Shown here: positions 42,101 to 57,100 of the stretch, in pieces
How positions within the stretch are numbered: the stretch's first letter is position 1
Layout of the letters: each line of letters starts with the position of its first letter
Assembly: GCA_032622095.1 (NCBI GenBank)
Contig: CP136061.1
Location: forward strand, 91,117,845-91,181,844
Reading direction: 5' to 3'
Source: Siphonodentalium dalli
Taxonomy: Eukaryota > Mollusca > Scaphopoda > Gadilida > Siphonodentaliidae
Length of the DNA stretch: 64,000 nucleotides
Notes under the pieces: generated by a model
Told to the model about the DNA's origin: nothing
Seen by the model: the letters and a program-made list of their open reading frames with translations, nothing else
Databases searched by the model: none
Position numbers and translations under genes: made by a program

Positions 42101-45100
42101 TCAATAACAAAGAGCAAAACTATGTTTGTTCCTCTTGATGCATTCGTCTGACATCTGCCATTACATACAGCATGTATTTAAGGATATTCTTTTTACAATT
42201 TTCTTAAAAGAATTTTGTTAGTTACAATTCATTCTGAGAAATTAAATATTCATATTCAATGACAATTGACAGGATCTGATCAAATTACCCAGAAAATGTC
42301 CGTTAGATGAATAATGCAAAATAGTCCATCGTAATATTCCTGTTTTCCAGGAAATAACTGAAAGCACATGGTGCTGTAATGAGAATTTAAACTCATTTGC
42401 CGGAACTTTCATTTGATTATGTATTGTTTTTCTGTTTATAGTGGATTTAAATTTTAATATAGTGTGGATGCATCAGTAATTCTCAGCATGAGCATAGATA
42501 GCGCTACATGCAGCTTGTCTCAACAGTGAAAACCTAGATCAGTACAATGCACTACATGCAGCTTGTCTTAACAGTGAAAACCTAGATCGGTGCAATGCGC
42601 TACATGCAGCGTGTCTCAACAGTGAAAACCTAGATCAGTAACATTGATAGCGCTACATGCAGCTTGGCTCAACAGTGAAAACCTAGATCAGTACAATGCG
42701 CTACATGCAGCTTGTCTTAACAGTGAAAACCTAGATCAGTGCAATGCGCTACATGCAGCGTGTCTCAACAGTGAAAACCTAGATCAGTAACATAGATAGT
42801 GCTACGTGCAGCTTGGCTCAACAGTGAAATCATAGATCAGTACAATGCGCTACATGCAGCTTGTCTTAACAGTGAAAACCTAGATCAGTAACATAGATAG
42901 CGCTACATGCAGCTTGTCTTAACAGTGAAAACCTAGATCAGTAGCATAGATAGCGCTACATGCAGCGTGTCTCAACAGTGAAAACCTAGATCAGTACAAT
43001 GCGCTACGTGCAGCTTGTCTCAACAGTGAAAACCTAGATCAGTACAATGCGCTACGTGCAGCTTGTCTCAACAGTGAAAACCTAGATCAGTAGCATAGAT
43101 AGCGCTACATGCAGCTTGTCTCAACAGTGAAAACCTAGATCAGTACAATGCGCTATATGCAGCGTGTCTCAACAGTGAACACCTAGATCAGTAGCATTGA
43201 TAGCGCTACATGCAGCGTGTCTCAACAGTGAAACCCTAGATCAGTAGCATTGATAGCGCTACATGCATATTGGCTCAACAGTGTAAACCTAGATCAGTAC
43301 AATGACCAACTTTGTAAGAATAGATACATTGTTGATTACATTAGAAACCCAATGGTATGATGAAAAAAACCCAACTTAACCTACCTGCATAGCATGTCCG
43401 GCGATCGTCGGTGAGCAGATATCCTTGCTGACAGTAACAGTTGTAGGTTCCGACTTTGTTTTCACACTGCAGTTCACAGCTGTCTGCATAAAGCTCACAC
43501 TCATCTATGTCTAAATACAGATAATAATACAAATTAGTAATTTCAATGGCATTCCGCTAAACCTGAATGGAAATAAAATGATATATATCAGGCTCTACTA
43601 CCTTACTCGTATTATATTTGCGCAGTACTGTTTTTATCTCAGCTTTAAAATCGCGAACTTTGCATTCATGCACCCTGATTCACTTATTCAAACCTGAAAC
43701 AAATATTTATGTAAAACTCATATCCGATGACAAGCATGCAGTTATGGTTCAAAATAAGAAATTAATATTTAGCTGTGAAAGTATTTCTACTGCACTGATC
43801 CGATAATAACTAGAAATATGGATAGGTATTGCCAGCATTGACATGGCATCGAAGTATGTATATTGACATCAGAGAATATCAATAGGCTTCTTACTTCAGA
43901 AATGTCACTTCGTAGTTTACACCTACAGTAATGCCCTAAATAATCGATTCCTTAACCACAGCATAATTATGGGTAATTTTCAGGATTTAGTCAGAAATAT
44001 GGTTTGTTGCCATCCATCGGAAAACTCTAACTGAGAGCTTTCCGATGAATGGCAACAAGCCATATTTCCGACTAAATCCTGAATAATTACCCATAACTCT
44101 GCTACGTATATCGATTAACTAATACACACACCACTTTATTTTTTTTTACTTTTGTTCGCTAACATCTTTGAAAAAACATACTACATTTCTGATCAGGTGC
44201 ATGGATACTAATCCTACATTAAAAAATTATCTGGGGGCTGAAATAATGTGTATATATTAACTAGTAGATGAACAACACACAAGGGGGTCCAAACTGTATA
44301 TAAGGGTAAATACCGGCATAACCACCACTATCACCGTTTTAATTGTTACCATTATCATCTTCATCATATCATTATACATGTGTGTCATTATCTGTTTGTT
44401 AACTCACTGCATGTTACATACTGATTGGTGGCTAAGGCATATAATAAATAAACATTTCCAACAATGAAAATTGACCTGGGGCCCTGAATATAAATCTAGC
44501 TAGATACATTCCAAATTTGTATTTCCCTTTTTTCTTTCAGATAATAATAAATTTGTTATTTTTGGTTTGTTTAAACTGTAAATATTTGGGTTGTACAACA
44601 GACTACTACATTGTGATAATGTTACATTCGATTAAAGTATATGAAACACTCCGGTGGGGTCATCAAATAGAAATGGAGAATATTCATGCTCAAATCAGTA
44701 TTTTGTTTTACAAATATCATATCCAGATTGATAACAAACATTGTCATTCATACATACTAAATAAATACAGTGACTCTTGATGGCGAAGTCGTTTTCAATA
44801 GTCTATCGCAGATTTTTGCATCCCGATTCGAGAAGTAAATATATACGATTGTGCGTAGTTACTAGAATGCTATATTCCCCATTCACATAGCGCCTGCATA
44901 CTAATTTATTAATTTCATGCACCCGAATTAGTACATAATATGTCTTTAACACATAATTATGAAAAGTCATTATTCACATCCAAATATATATATTTTTAAT
45001 TCGGTAGTAAACACATGCATGCTGGGACATTTGTGTCATAAAAAGAAGGAATAAAACATGCCTGTTTTGTAAACTTGGAGGTAAAAACATAAATTCAAAA

Positions 45101-48100
45101 CTCTGCCTGCCCGTTAACTATAAAGGCATCTGAGAATCATATAATCAACTTTGAGCGGTCGTACTACTATTTTGAAAGTAAGTGTAAATGTCGTTAAGTT
45201 TTGAAAGTAGATGTAATGGTAATCTATTAATTGGTTAGTGATTGACCCTTGAACCACCCATGTTACCTTCACATGCCCCAGCATCCGTCTTCCGTGAATA
45301 GCCTGACGCACACCGACATGTGTAGCTGCCTATTGTGTTTGTACAGACCTCTGTGATGTAATCGCATGCATCCAATATCCAACCTGTACACTCATTTATA
45401 TCTAAATATTAAGAAGACACAACACTGATTTACTGAATGTTCTAAAATAATACATTAGAAGGGTCCATTATTCTTTGTAGGCTTGTTCATATGTGACCCG
45501 CCATATCAAATCCAGTCGTAAGTCGGGATTTTTTTTTACCCTGTGCCAATGCATTCTCTTATATATGCGAGTCGACCATAGGTCGCCTCGCATATATAAG
45601 AGAATGCATTGCCCTAACAATTTGTTATCATTGTTTTTAAAATACAAAACATCAATTACCCTGCAGGGAGCCCCACACATATATAGAAGCATATAGAAGA
45701 GTGTCGTCTGCTCATGTTTGTCTGGGGCTCTGTATGGGTGAAATTATAAAATTGTTAAAGAATACAAGAAAAAATTATTAAAATTGTAAATGCATTCTCT
45801 TATATATGCGAGGCGACCTATGGTCGACTCGCATATATAAGAGAATGCATTGGCATAGGGTAAAAAACAACTGACTTACGAGTGGATTTGATATGGCGGG
45901 TCACATATGAACAAGCCTACAAAGAATAATGGACCTTTGTAATGTATTATTCATGACAGACCATGAGGCATTGTATTTATTATTCTGTGTAGGCTTGTTC
46001 ATATGACAGACCATGAGGCATTGTATTTATTATTCTTTGTAGGCTTGTTCATATGACAGACCATGAGGCATTGTATTTATTATTCTTTGTAGGCTTGTTC
46101 ATATGACAGACCATGAGGCATTGTATTTATTATTCTTTGTAGGCTTGTTCATATGACAGACCATGAGGCATTGTATTTATTATTCTGTGTAGGCTTGTTC
46201 ATATGACAGACCATGAGGCATTGTATTTATTATTCTTTGTAGGCTTGTTCATATGACAGACCATGAGGCATTGTATTTATTATTCTTTGTAGGCTTGTTC
46301 ATATGACAGACCATGAGGCATTGTATTTATTATTCTTTGTAGGCTTGTTCATATGACAGACCATGAGGCATTTTATTTAGTATTACTTGGTTTACGGATT
46401 TATTTTAGCTCCAAGGCAGGGGAGGTGGGAAGGAAAAAATAAAAATAAAATAAGTATAATTATTTTAAGGGGGATTTTGCTGGCGTGATCGTTGCTCGAT
46501 TTTATCGACTCCTTTCAATTCAGCTAGTTTTCTTCCTAACGTATTTGCATACTATTACTATGTCTGTAGTGTATTATATCATAATCATAGCCATGCTTCA
46601 CTGTTGGATTGATTATGTTGTATATTTTATGCAAACATTAACTTTTTTTATCTCTTTGATTTATTTGTTTTGTATGTGTATTATTATTCCCATGTGCGAG
46701 AATTAAACAAAAATACAAATTTATTTTTTTGACAAACAGCTTTTATTTGGGTTGGGAAAACCGTGAACCAAGTAATAACAAATAAAATGCCAGATACGCT
46801 ATAATGATTCATTTGTGGTATGTTCTGATCATCCGATTTGACACCCAATCACCAATATATGTCTGTTTTCTACACTTAACGCTTCCATGACGGGAGCTGC
46901 GCTGGTGCAGCATTAGAGATCCTGTACCAGTGCATTCTTAGGAAGTTTCGCATATATAAGATAATGCACTGGTTTACAACGTCAAGGTAATTATTGTTAG
47001 GCCAATGTATTCTCTTATATATGCGAGGCTCGCATATATAAGATAATTCATTGGCACAGGGTTTTCACAAAACTTCAGAAAGCTCTAGTCATGAAAGGGT
47101 TTAAACCAATGAATTAAACATATGGAACTATTCAAGTGTTAAAGCCCCACAATTGAGGCATTCATACTTGCCTAACACATAACAATGTGCACGCACAAAG
47201 GATATTGTATCAACATTTATCATTAATTATCAATAATTAGCACTTCAATCTGGCCTCATATTTTATAGTAAAACACGTATGTATTATCGGCATGCATCGT
47301 GATGTAAGAGCTTAGCGCAATGATATCGATGTCCATGCAGGAACTTTAATTAGAATATAATTAAATAATAAGCATGGGTGATAAGGGTGGTTGAACAACG
47401 TTGACAACATGAAATATAGATTTACAACTATATTTATTCTTGAAGGTGACCTTATCTGCCCTTTTGTTGTGATGAGGAAATCTATATTAATTTTGTTTAA
47501 CACCAGTCGTTTCAAGTTCGTTTTTCCTTGCTAAAATGTGATGTGTGATAAAAAGGATATAAAATTTGTCGCATCTCTATAAAAAAATTATTAACTTCGT
47601 CCACTAAGTTTGAATTTAACTTCGCTAAAGCTTGACTCGAATCAAATTTAGTACACGCGGTAAATAATTACTTATTAGAGATCATTCATATAATCACCTA
47701 AAATCATATCTGCTACTTGAGGTGTCCATATTGAGGTTTCCAAATTGTTTTAATACCAAGAAAATAATATGAGGCGACTTGATAGCTGCCATGGCTGTTG
47801 AAAATAATTTAAAGAGGAAATATGCAACACAACACAACTGCTCGTGACCAACGTTATCTGTATTTTAGAGACATTGTTCGTTGCTCAAAACTTGCACATT
47901 GACCTTTGTTACAGTAGATTGTTTACCAACGTTGGTTTTAAAAAATATTTTTGACAATGAAAATAAGAACAAATTTCTTCTATTTTTAATGTCCTTTTTT
48001 GTAACAAACAAAATAAACAAAATAATCGACCCCTAAACCACAGCAGAATTATGGGAAATTTTTCAGGATTTTATAAGAATGGCAACAAGTCATATTTCCT

Positions 48101-51100
48101 ACTAAATCCTGAAAAAAATCCCATAATTCTGCTGTTGTTAAAAATACGGGTGGCGTTGGCGGTGGGTATGCTGTTAAAATATTCACCTCCATCAAAAACG
48201 GCCATAAACAGAAATAGTAAAATATAGGCAGACCTTGTTCTTATACCAATCAGAAATATGGCATAAACAGTATGCTATTGTCAAATGTTTTTCCTTTGTC
48301 ATGCAAACAAAAGCAAAAAAACGTTACAGAACCGGGCTTTTGTTTAGATCCGGATATGGTAAACATAAAGAGCGTTATTTGTTAATGTTTTCGTGATTTG
48401 GAAATAATAAAGAGCGTTTATATAATTTGTTGTGATTAACCAATATAATTTCGCTGTGTTATGTAAACAGAAGCAACGCTTCTATGACACGATCAGGTTC
48501 CTGTTTACGTACACCATCATATGTCTTGACAATATAGTATTTACGCGCTGATTATGTTAGGCATATGAACAAAACTATACATATTTTAATATTCCTTCTG
48601 TTGATGGAGATTTGAACAAATAAGAATATTTGAGCATCGAACAGTGCCTTCAATGGGTCATGTACCTCTGGAATTACTCTAGTGGCCCCATCAGTCATTG
48701 TCCACTAAGAGTATAAGGTGTACATTTAAAGAGATGTTAAACACTCAGCTGAGGTGTTCAGAATGCCAAAATTGGTTATTTTCATATATCTGATTGGCAT
48801 AAAACAGTGTCAATGTTATAATAAATTACATGCAGTTGTTATTATTGGCGGAATCTTTGCCATACTGTTTATGCCCATTAATTCGTCCTGAATAAAGAAG
48901 AAATATTTACATTTGCGCGCAGTTCAAATGGTGGCTTATCTGAAATGGTATAAGGCATGCGATGACGTTTTACGCAACTATGCGCTGCTTGCTCACGTAA
49001 AGAAATAGTCTCAGATAAATAAAGACTCTTTGGTATATTTAATGTTGTACATTTAATGACATAGCTTTTCAAACTCTTCATTCATTATAGTTTGTTGGAA
49101 AAATAGTGGAAGCCATAGTATTCTGAGACGTAGCGTGCGGAATGTAAACAGACGACAAGCTGGAAGTCAAAGGTCACCTGGCACTATTTCCTGTTATTAA
49201 ACGAATGCTTAATATCACAATTTAAAGAATGGGTTTATTGAATGGAATAAGGGTATGGTCATGTAATAAATATTTATCCAGTATTTTTACAGTTAATATT
49301 TCTGCAGCTAATTATAAATTGTTCCCTCAAAACTGATGTCGTTGCGATGGCATGCGTGTACATTGTTCATGGTAGCTTGAGAAGTTGAGACCTCAGTTGT
49401 ATTTAACCCTTTCTACACTAAATGGATTCTCCCATTCAGTTATAAAAAGTGGAATGGTCAATTATTCATTTGGAGGGGTTTTCATGTAATAATTGACAGA
49501 CATAAAAAGTAATAATACAGAAGTAGAATGATTCATATTCATTGGTGGGAAATGTTCACATAATAAGTTAAAAAAGAGTTGTTTGTTGAGGTGAACTTAT
49601 TATCTGAACATTTCCTAATGAATCAACTCATCAATGAGCATTTAGTATATTTACCTTGACCCTGTAAGCCAGTGAATTCTCTTATATATGCCAGGCTTCC
49701 TATGGGAGAGTCGCATATATAATAGAATGCACCAGCACAGGATCTTTAATGATGCAGTAGTGCAGCTCCCATCACGAAAAGGGTTTAGATTAGTTGGGTG
49801 TTTTTTTTATTCTCTAGTTCTGTCATTGATCCATGTAGAGTAAATGGCATGGATATATCATATTGATGCCCATATTAACAAGCCTTTCATTTTCCACATA
49901 AAATATAAGACAAACTTGCATCCATACTCCATAGAATGCAAGTAAATCAACATTCATTTCTTAACCCTTTCATGACGGCCCGGGAGCTTCCTGATTTTTT
50001 GTGAAAACCCTGTGCGTTGCATTATCTTATATATGCGAGTCAACCATAGGTTATCTCGCATATATAAGAAAATGCTTTGGCCTGAAAATTATATATTTTT
50101 TATAATGTTAAAAAATGTAAGAAAAAATGAAAAAAATTATACAAAATTGTTAAAAAATGTAAGAAATAATGATAAAAAACTATTTTATTTTCAAAATGTA
50201 AGAAAAAATTATAAATGTTAAAGAATATAAGAAAAACATTATAAAAATGATAAAATTGTTAAAGAATATAAGACAAACTGACACAAATGGTTACAGAATG
50301 TCAGATAGTATTATACAAATTTGTAAAAATTGTTAAGGAATGTAAGTAAAATGATAAAAATTGTTAAGAATGAAAGAAAAAAATAAAAAATTGTTAGGCC
50401 GATGCATTCTCTTATATATGCAAGAGACCTATGGTCGAATTGCATATCTAATATAATGCATTGGCACAGGGTCTTTAAAGTTGCACCAGCGCAGCTCCCA
50501 TCATTAAAGGGTGAATATATTAGCTGTATAACATACCTTGACATTTTCCATCAGTATCCTTATAGAAACCTTCAAAGCACTCACAAGTGTATGAACCTGG
50601 AGTATCTATACATTGTTTATCAGCATCACAGAGTGTCGAACTAGAGTCACATTCTTTAATATTATCACTGCATGTAGTTCCAGTCCACCCAGGCAGGCAC
50701 ACACACCCTCTAACCGGATCACAGCCGCTGGCGTGATCAATGCATGTACATGACTGTGTGCAGCCATCTCCAAATGTTAAAGGCTTACACGCTGTATACA
50801 AAAAACGTTCAAAGCTTCAGCTCGAAATGTTCACCATAAAGCTTAAGACCAGATAAATATTTTGATGTTTGTAATAAATATGTCAAAATGTGTTTGCTAT
50901 ATTTGTCAGTAACAGTCAGATATTAGTCCAAATTTCCTTCGACATGCACCAGCTAGTAAAATCAGTTGGGATAATGCTGGTTTTATGTTAAAGTCCCGTG
51001 CGTATATCTTTCTATAGCAGACTTAACGCTCAGACCCAGTGGCGGGAATTTTGTCACTTTTAATCACTTTTACCCTACACATCAATACATGATGCTAGAT

Positions 51101-54100
51101 ACATCAGAGAGAGTGATATTTTACGGTTATGATGATGTATTAAACTATAAGTTTCATGTTAAATTATGTATAAAATATGCCGCATAATTACGATTAACAT
51201 TGGTTTGTTTACATATAATACGCACTGGCAATTTGCGAGGTCAAATCAGTTTGTATTTATATAGACATTGTGATAAAATACATTTCTAAGTTCAGTTGAC
51301 AACTCTTGCGGAGTTATATATTTTCTATGGAATAAACCAGTTTGTTCTATTTTCATCAACATTTTACGTCAAGATATATATCATATCCCCACTCACAGAA
51401 GACCGAACGTGTTATCCTACTCTCAAAATGTTACCCTACTCTCAGCCCTGCTTCATGACATCTATCTTTGTGTCAGTCTGTATCCGTGTGCGCTATTTTA
51501 ACAGAAGGTCATATTGTATATATATATTAGGTCTGGGTCATAACAAACTGGTATATCAAATATAATAAACTCAACAGTCCGAGCAGCTTACGGGTTTTCT
51601 CCTCTTTTTGAGATGCAAGGATTATTTTCACTGGACTAGTGCCTCGCAAAAATAATCCTCCACATTTCACTTGAGTAAAACCGTACGCTACTCAGAACAG
51701 TTAACAATTGTCTATTTATACTATCACTATTGTGACATTTTATTAATTACAGTAATTGGGGATTTTAGGCGAGCAGGCCAACAATGCTAAATGCCGATAT
51801 AATAAGTCATATACACATGACTTATTACAGCATTAGCCCAACTGATTGGTCTAGCTAGTTTACGTCGAAGGAAACTTGGACTGTCAAATATATGACATAT
51901 ACAGTGGTAATAGATGTAGTGTATCCTTCTGTTTAAAATACTAAAATACAAAAATTAGTAGAGATAAATGTACGATATGATCAGATATTTACATTAAATA
52001 CAATATTCACTTATAAATCGCGACGGATATCCAACGAAGTGCATGAGTGTTAGAGTGGAGTTGTGAATACGGCACGAGTGTCAGTACAAGTGCAGTATCA
52101 ACAAACCCATTCACAACCATGACGAATTTCTCAAAATAATAAAAAAGAAAGAAAAAAAAGCCATTTGCACCGGCCTATTGTTATGACCTCCTTAAGATCG
52201 ATATTCGATTTTGCCGTGGCGCAAATAAATTTAGCTAAATTATGTCAACGTCGAGATCAAGACAACGTTACCAGCAACTAATATATTGCAGTAACCATTC
52301 GTCTACAACATCATTCATATTGCCACCAGTGGCACGAAAGTAGGCCAAACGCCCACACGCACAATGCATGTGGTCGTCTGGAACGCGCGCGCCAGTCAAA
52401 TGTTTGCATAAATGTAATTTGGTTTGGTTACCCCAAAAACAAACAAACCCATTCACTTCACACATGTGTCGTTCTGTGTTTATTACATGCCACCCGTCGT
52501 AGATTCCATAAATTGAAGAGAAAAGAAAAGACTTACAAAGTTTATTCGGCTTGTCGTATGTGTTACGATGCTTTTATTGTATAGTGCAAGTTTCATGGTA
52601 AATGAAAACGCCATTTATGATGTGTGACGCTGACGTCCGATTCCACATCTTGAATATATAATTTTATACGGTTGAATCTACATCAAAATAAGGAAAATAG
52701 GTTCACAAAAATATAGATTGAAATTCTCAATACATCTTTAAAATAGATCGATCAATAAATAATAATAAGCTACACACTCAGAGTGTGGTATAAGGAAAAC
52801 ACTCAACACGGTGGGGATATTTTTGGGAGAGTGATTCACGGTGGCCCACTCAACAGCGTTGGCCTTAGTGGAGAGGATTAGCAAGGCGCTATTGTCTAAT
52901 CAACAGGGTGACGACAGTTTATTCCCACCTCACTACATATCACCGCGAATCACCGTGAAACACGGTGGATTGCCGACAATCACTGCGAAACGCTTATACA
53001 TGTATTCGCAACCGAATAGCATTGCATTTTCCACCATCTACTTTTTATTTGTTTTCATTTAAAAACAATTGAAAAAGACAACATAGTAATGTACAATTAA
53101 AATTAGCTGTATACGGAAGACTTTATTATACTGTGGTCCGTTTGTGTGCTTCGCGCACATTTTTATCTTTTAAACTTTTTGACATGTTGACTTGAGAAAA
53201 AAAAACAATCATAATGTTTTCAGTTTCAACTTCTTGCTCATTTTAAAGGCACTTGTTGGTTAGAAAGTCAAAATTATGATCGATTTTGATACACCGCGGA
53301 TCATGGATCAGCATATGCCGATAAGTACGCTAGACATTTTTATACATGAACGGCATATTTCTGGTTGTATTATTGTGATCGAAGAACGTTTGGGTCCCGA
53401 ACATTCTTCGGCATACAGATAATTCCCAGTTAGTCTAGTCATTACATGGTAGAGATAAAGAGCGTTTATTTCACTTATATGCGAAAACTGAGTACAGCTC
53501 GTAAATATCTCTGACATTATCAAATACATGTTTTGTTCAGAGCAGGTGCAACTAAATATATCGCGTATTTATCAATATATCATTGTAATAATAATATCAT
53601 TTTCAAACTTTAGTAAAACTAACACCGTTATATCACCCACCAGGTTACTCGTGTTACCTTTCCAATTTTGGTTTAATGATCTTTATTTGCATCCAATTTT
53701 CCCGGGATACATGTGCATGTACATAGATTATCGGTATCAATTAAAGTCAACCTATATTTTATACCTCCTTCCAAATTACGTACAGGTATAATTCGGAAGC
53801 TCGAGACCCGTTAATTGTGAAACAATATAATCTGCATTCTGAATGGCAAAGTGAACACTACATGTAAATGTAGCTCATATGGTTATGATTGAAACTCGCA
53901 CCCTGTGCGGCACTGCAATGGGGACAATTAATTTTGACACCTCTTACATACATGGCGGAACTTTTAAAGGTTATGTAAGAGCTAACTGACACCCATTATA
54001 CTACCATTGTCTGAAATAACACGGACACAGTCATATTTCTTTTTTTTCTCATGTGATTCCTAGTGGTCACCGACATTTTGTTTTATCATTTTTAGCTGGT

Positions 54101-57100
54101 ATATATATTTACACTATTCACCCGTTTAATCCACTTCATGTTATTATACACCCATAGCATGATAATCATTAAAATTCAAAAGTGCATTGGTTTTAGGGAA
54201 GTAGTTCCGCCCCTTCCAAATCCTCCTGGGTTAAATCCAAAACCCCAATAAATAAATAAAAAAAATATATACGCTAGCTGAATCAGACTTCCCTCGGGAG
54301 ACTTTATGCATGCATTGATATAGGGGCCTGAACAAATGAGAAAGCTAGGGAATGTTATCCATATTTGCGTTTCGCGCATATTTCGACCTTTTAAACATTT
54401 TGCTAAACAAGATAGCATTATTAAAAATAAATAAAAACATATTTAATTGTTTTAATGGACTTGAATCATTATATTATACATATATGTGTGTGTGCATGTG
54501 TGTAAATAATACGAGATTTGCGCTTAAAATTTGAAATAAGTGATCGAGGGACGGAAGAAATCCATACAATAACAAATTGTTTATTTATTTTACCTATACA
54601 TGTAGCTAGTTAATCATTCAGGATTTTCTGAAAATATCAACCATAATATAAATATAATGTACAGCAGCATACAATGCATGGCCCACTGAGTGTATGCTTT
54701 AGAATAAACTACAGTAAAGGGTTTCGGCTATGCATGACGTGATACAATATAGCTGTCGGCGTTTTGAAGCGATTCTCTGTGATCCGCGGTGATTCCCAGT
54801 GGTCACCGACAAGTCACCCGGACGTTTGTTTATTCAACTTAATCCGATCCACTCGGGTTCACCGTGGAACACCGTGGAAAAATCACCGTGAATGCCGGTG
54901 ATTCACAGTGGGCTTAGTGGGGTTCCCACCGTGTTGAGTGTTTTCCTTATACCACACTCTGAGTGTACTGTAGGTAAGCCATTGTAACTTACTTTTACAA
55001 GACACTTTATCACTATCGAGATAGAACCCGGATATACATGAACAAGTAAAGCTGCCTACATAGTTTGCACATGTCTGGGCACAAGTTTTACTATCACATT
55101 CATTGAGGTCTGAAACAAATGTATAGAGAAACATCATTTACATGCAGGAATCATTTTTTACCTCCATTATTTTTTGGGATTCTGTAAAGTTATCAATAAT
55201 TATAGATAGTGTATGGCTTTAGCCGCGCCACAATTACAACAACATACACTTTTGATAAAATCTGATTTCAAGAGTGGAATCCTTGTGAGTAAAATACTGA
55301 TCAAACTGATGATTGATTTGTGTCAGGTAAATGCATAATAAAGCAGTTTATGTCCAATACAGTCAAATGCAATTCATGTTGAAATATGTTAGGGTGCTAA
55401 CAAAGAGTTCTCCATCTTGATACAGTCTGAATATTTTCTGTTCTAAAAATAGCCCCCTTTGCTGAGGATGAATTTAGTAATACTATCCCACACATCAGGC
55501 TAGCATCACCAAATTCACCCTCTGGGGAACTCATTCTGCTTAGGCCTGATCTTCTGGGAAGTAGATATAATTTCACATTAACATGGTTTTAGTTACTTTT
55601 TCACTTCTGTGAAGTTTCTATATCCCTAAATTGCAGAAGATAATATTCATAACCGAGGTGACTAATGGATGAACACCACCAACTTCTACTGTAGAACTTC
55701 AGTCAATCTTATCATAGGTATCCCAGAGCAGTCGAGGCCTAAGAAGAATGAGGTCCACCGAGAGTGTATTTGCTGACGCTGGCCGACCGTGCAGGAAAGA
55801 GTCACTAAATTCACACGCTGGGTACCTCATTCTGCAAATGACTGACACATTATAATCAGGCCTGGTCAAGCCTGCAAATAGTGTGCCTGTCATTTGCAGA
55901 ATGAGGTCCCCAGATGGTGAATTTAGTGACACTATCCTGTATGGCTGGCTAGCATCACCAAATACACCCTCTGGGAAACTAATTCTGCTTATACCTCAAC
56001 TGCTATAATATGGGAGACCTAGCATCAGATTGAATTTCCCCAGTTGAAGTTGGTTATGTTCACCCATTTGTCGCCTCGATTATGCATTTTATCTTCTGCA
56101 AATTAGGGGATATAGAAACTTTCCAGAATGAAAAAGTACCTAAAAACAATGTTAATTTGAGACAAAAGATACGGGATAGCATCACTAAATTAACCCTCAG
56201 GGGACCTAATTCTGCAAATGTGAGATACATTAAAACCAGACTTGTTTACCGTCCAGGGAATGTGATGTCAATTGATAGGAGCGTTTCCGGACAGCTGTCC
56301 TCGATTAATATCTATTATTTTATTCCCTGGAGATACACTATCATTAATATACCATGTCTAAAAAACTAAAGTTGAAAATTCCAGTCTGAAAAAATATTCT
56401 GATTTACTCCCGATGTTTTACAAGAGTTTAGTATTATGCTACTTTCGGTACCATTTTATATTTTCAAAGCACCTAGTTGAAAAAGCTCACCCAATATTGG
56501 TGGGTGGAAGGGATGCAGTTAGAAAAAATATTTGAGTGATTCTCAGCTCATATTCCCACAAAGATGGATATTCGCTGATGTTTACTAATGTTCTGAGGAC
56601 CATTGCGTCACAAGAAATGAATGGACAAGATATGTTGCATGTAGGCATTGTTGCCCCATTCTGCACAATGAGTACGCTGTTGATATTTTGGTGAAATCGC
56701 AGTGAAATTTCAAGTTGTATTTTTTCTAGGTTCATGATATGTTATTTAATTTTTGTATGTGAATTCTATAAATAATACTATACTGACCTTCACATGTTTT
56801 ACCATCTGATTGGAGCTTATAGCCAAGTGGACACTGACATTTCACTTTTCCTGTTTCGTTGGAGCATATATGTTGGCAACCAGCAGCATCACACATATCC
56901 ACAACTGTAATTGGCATTATGCCAATGGCATATAACTGATCATATTTTCATATATAACCTCTTGGCTTCTACATGTCAGTACTGATTACTGATATAAAAT
57001 GCCAATCTGGGTTCTATACATGCGTAATCTACAGAAAGGATCTACTTCAGCACACTAGCAGTCGGCAAATCTCTTAACTAGAACTAAGAAAAGTGTGCAT

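Noticed and set aside
46485-46706. Hydrophobic plus-strand frame that could be a small membrane protein
   Set aside because: Hydrophobicity follows from the AT-rich sequence; no homology, start context or partner exon.
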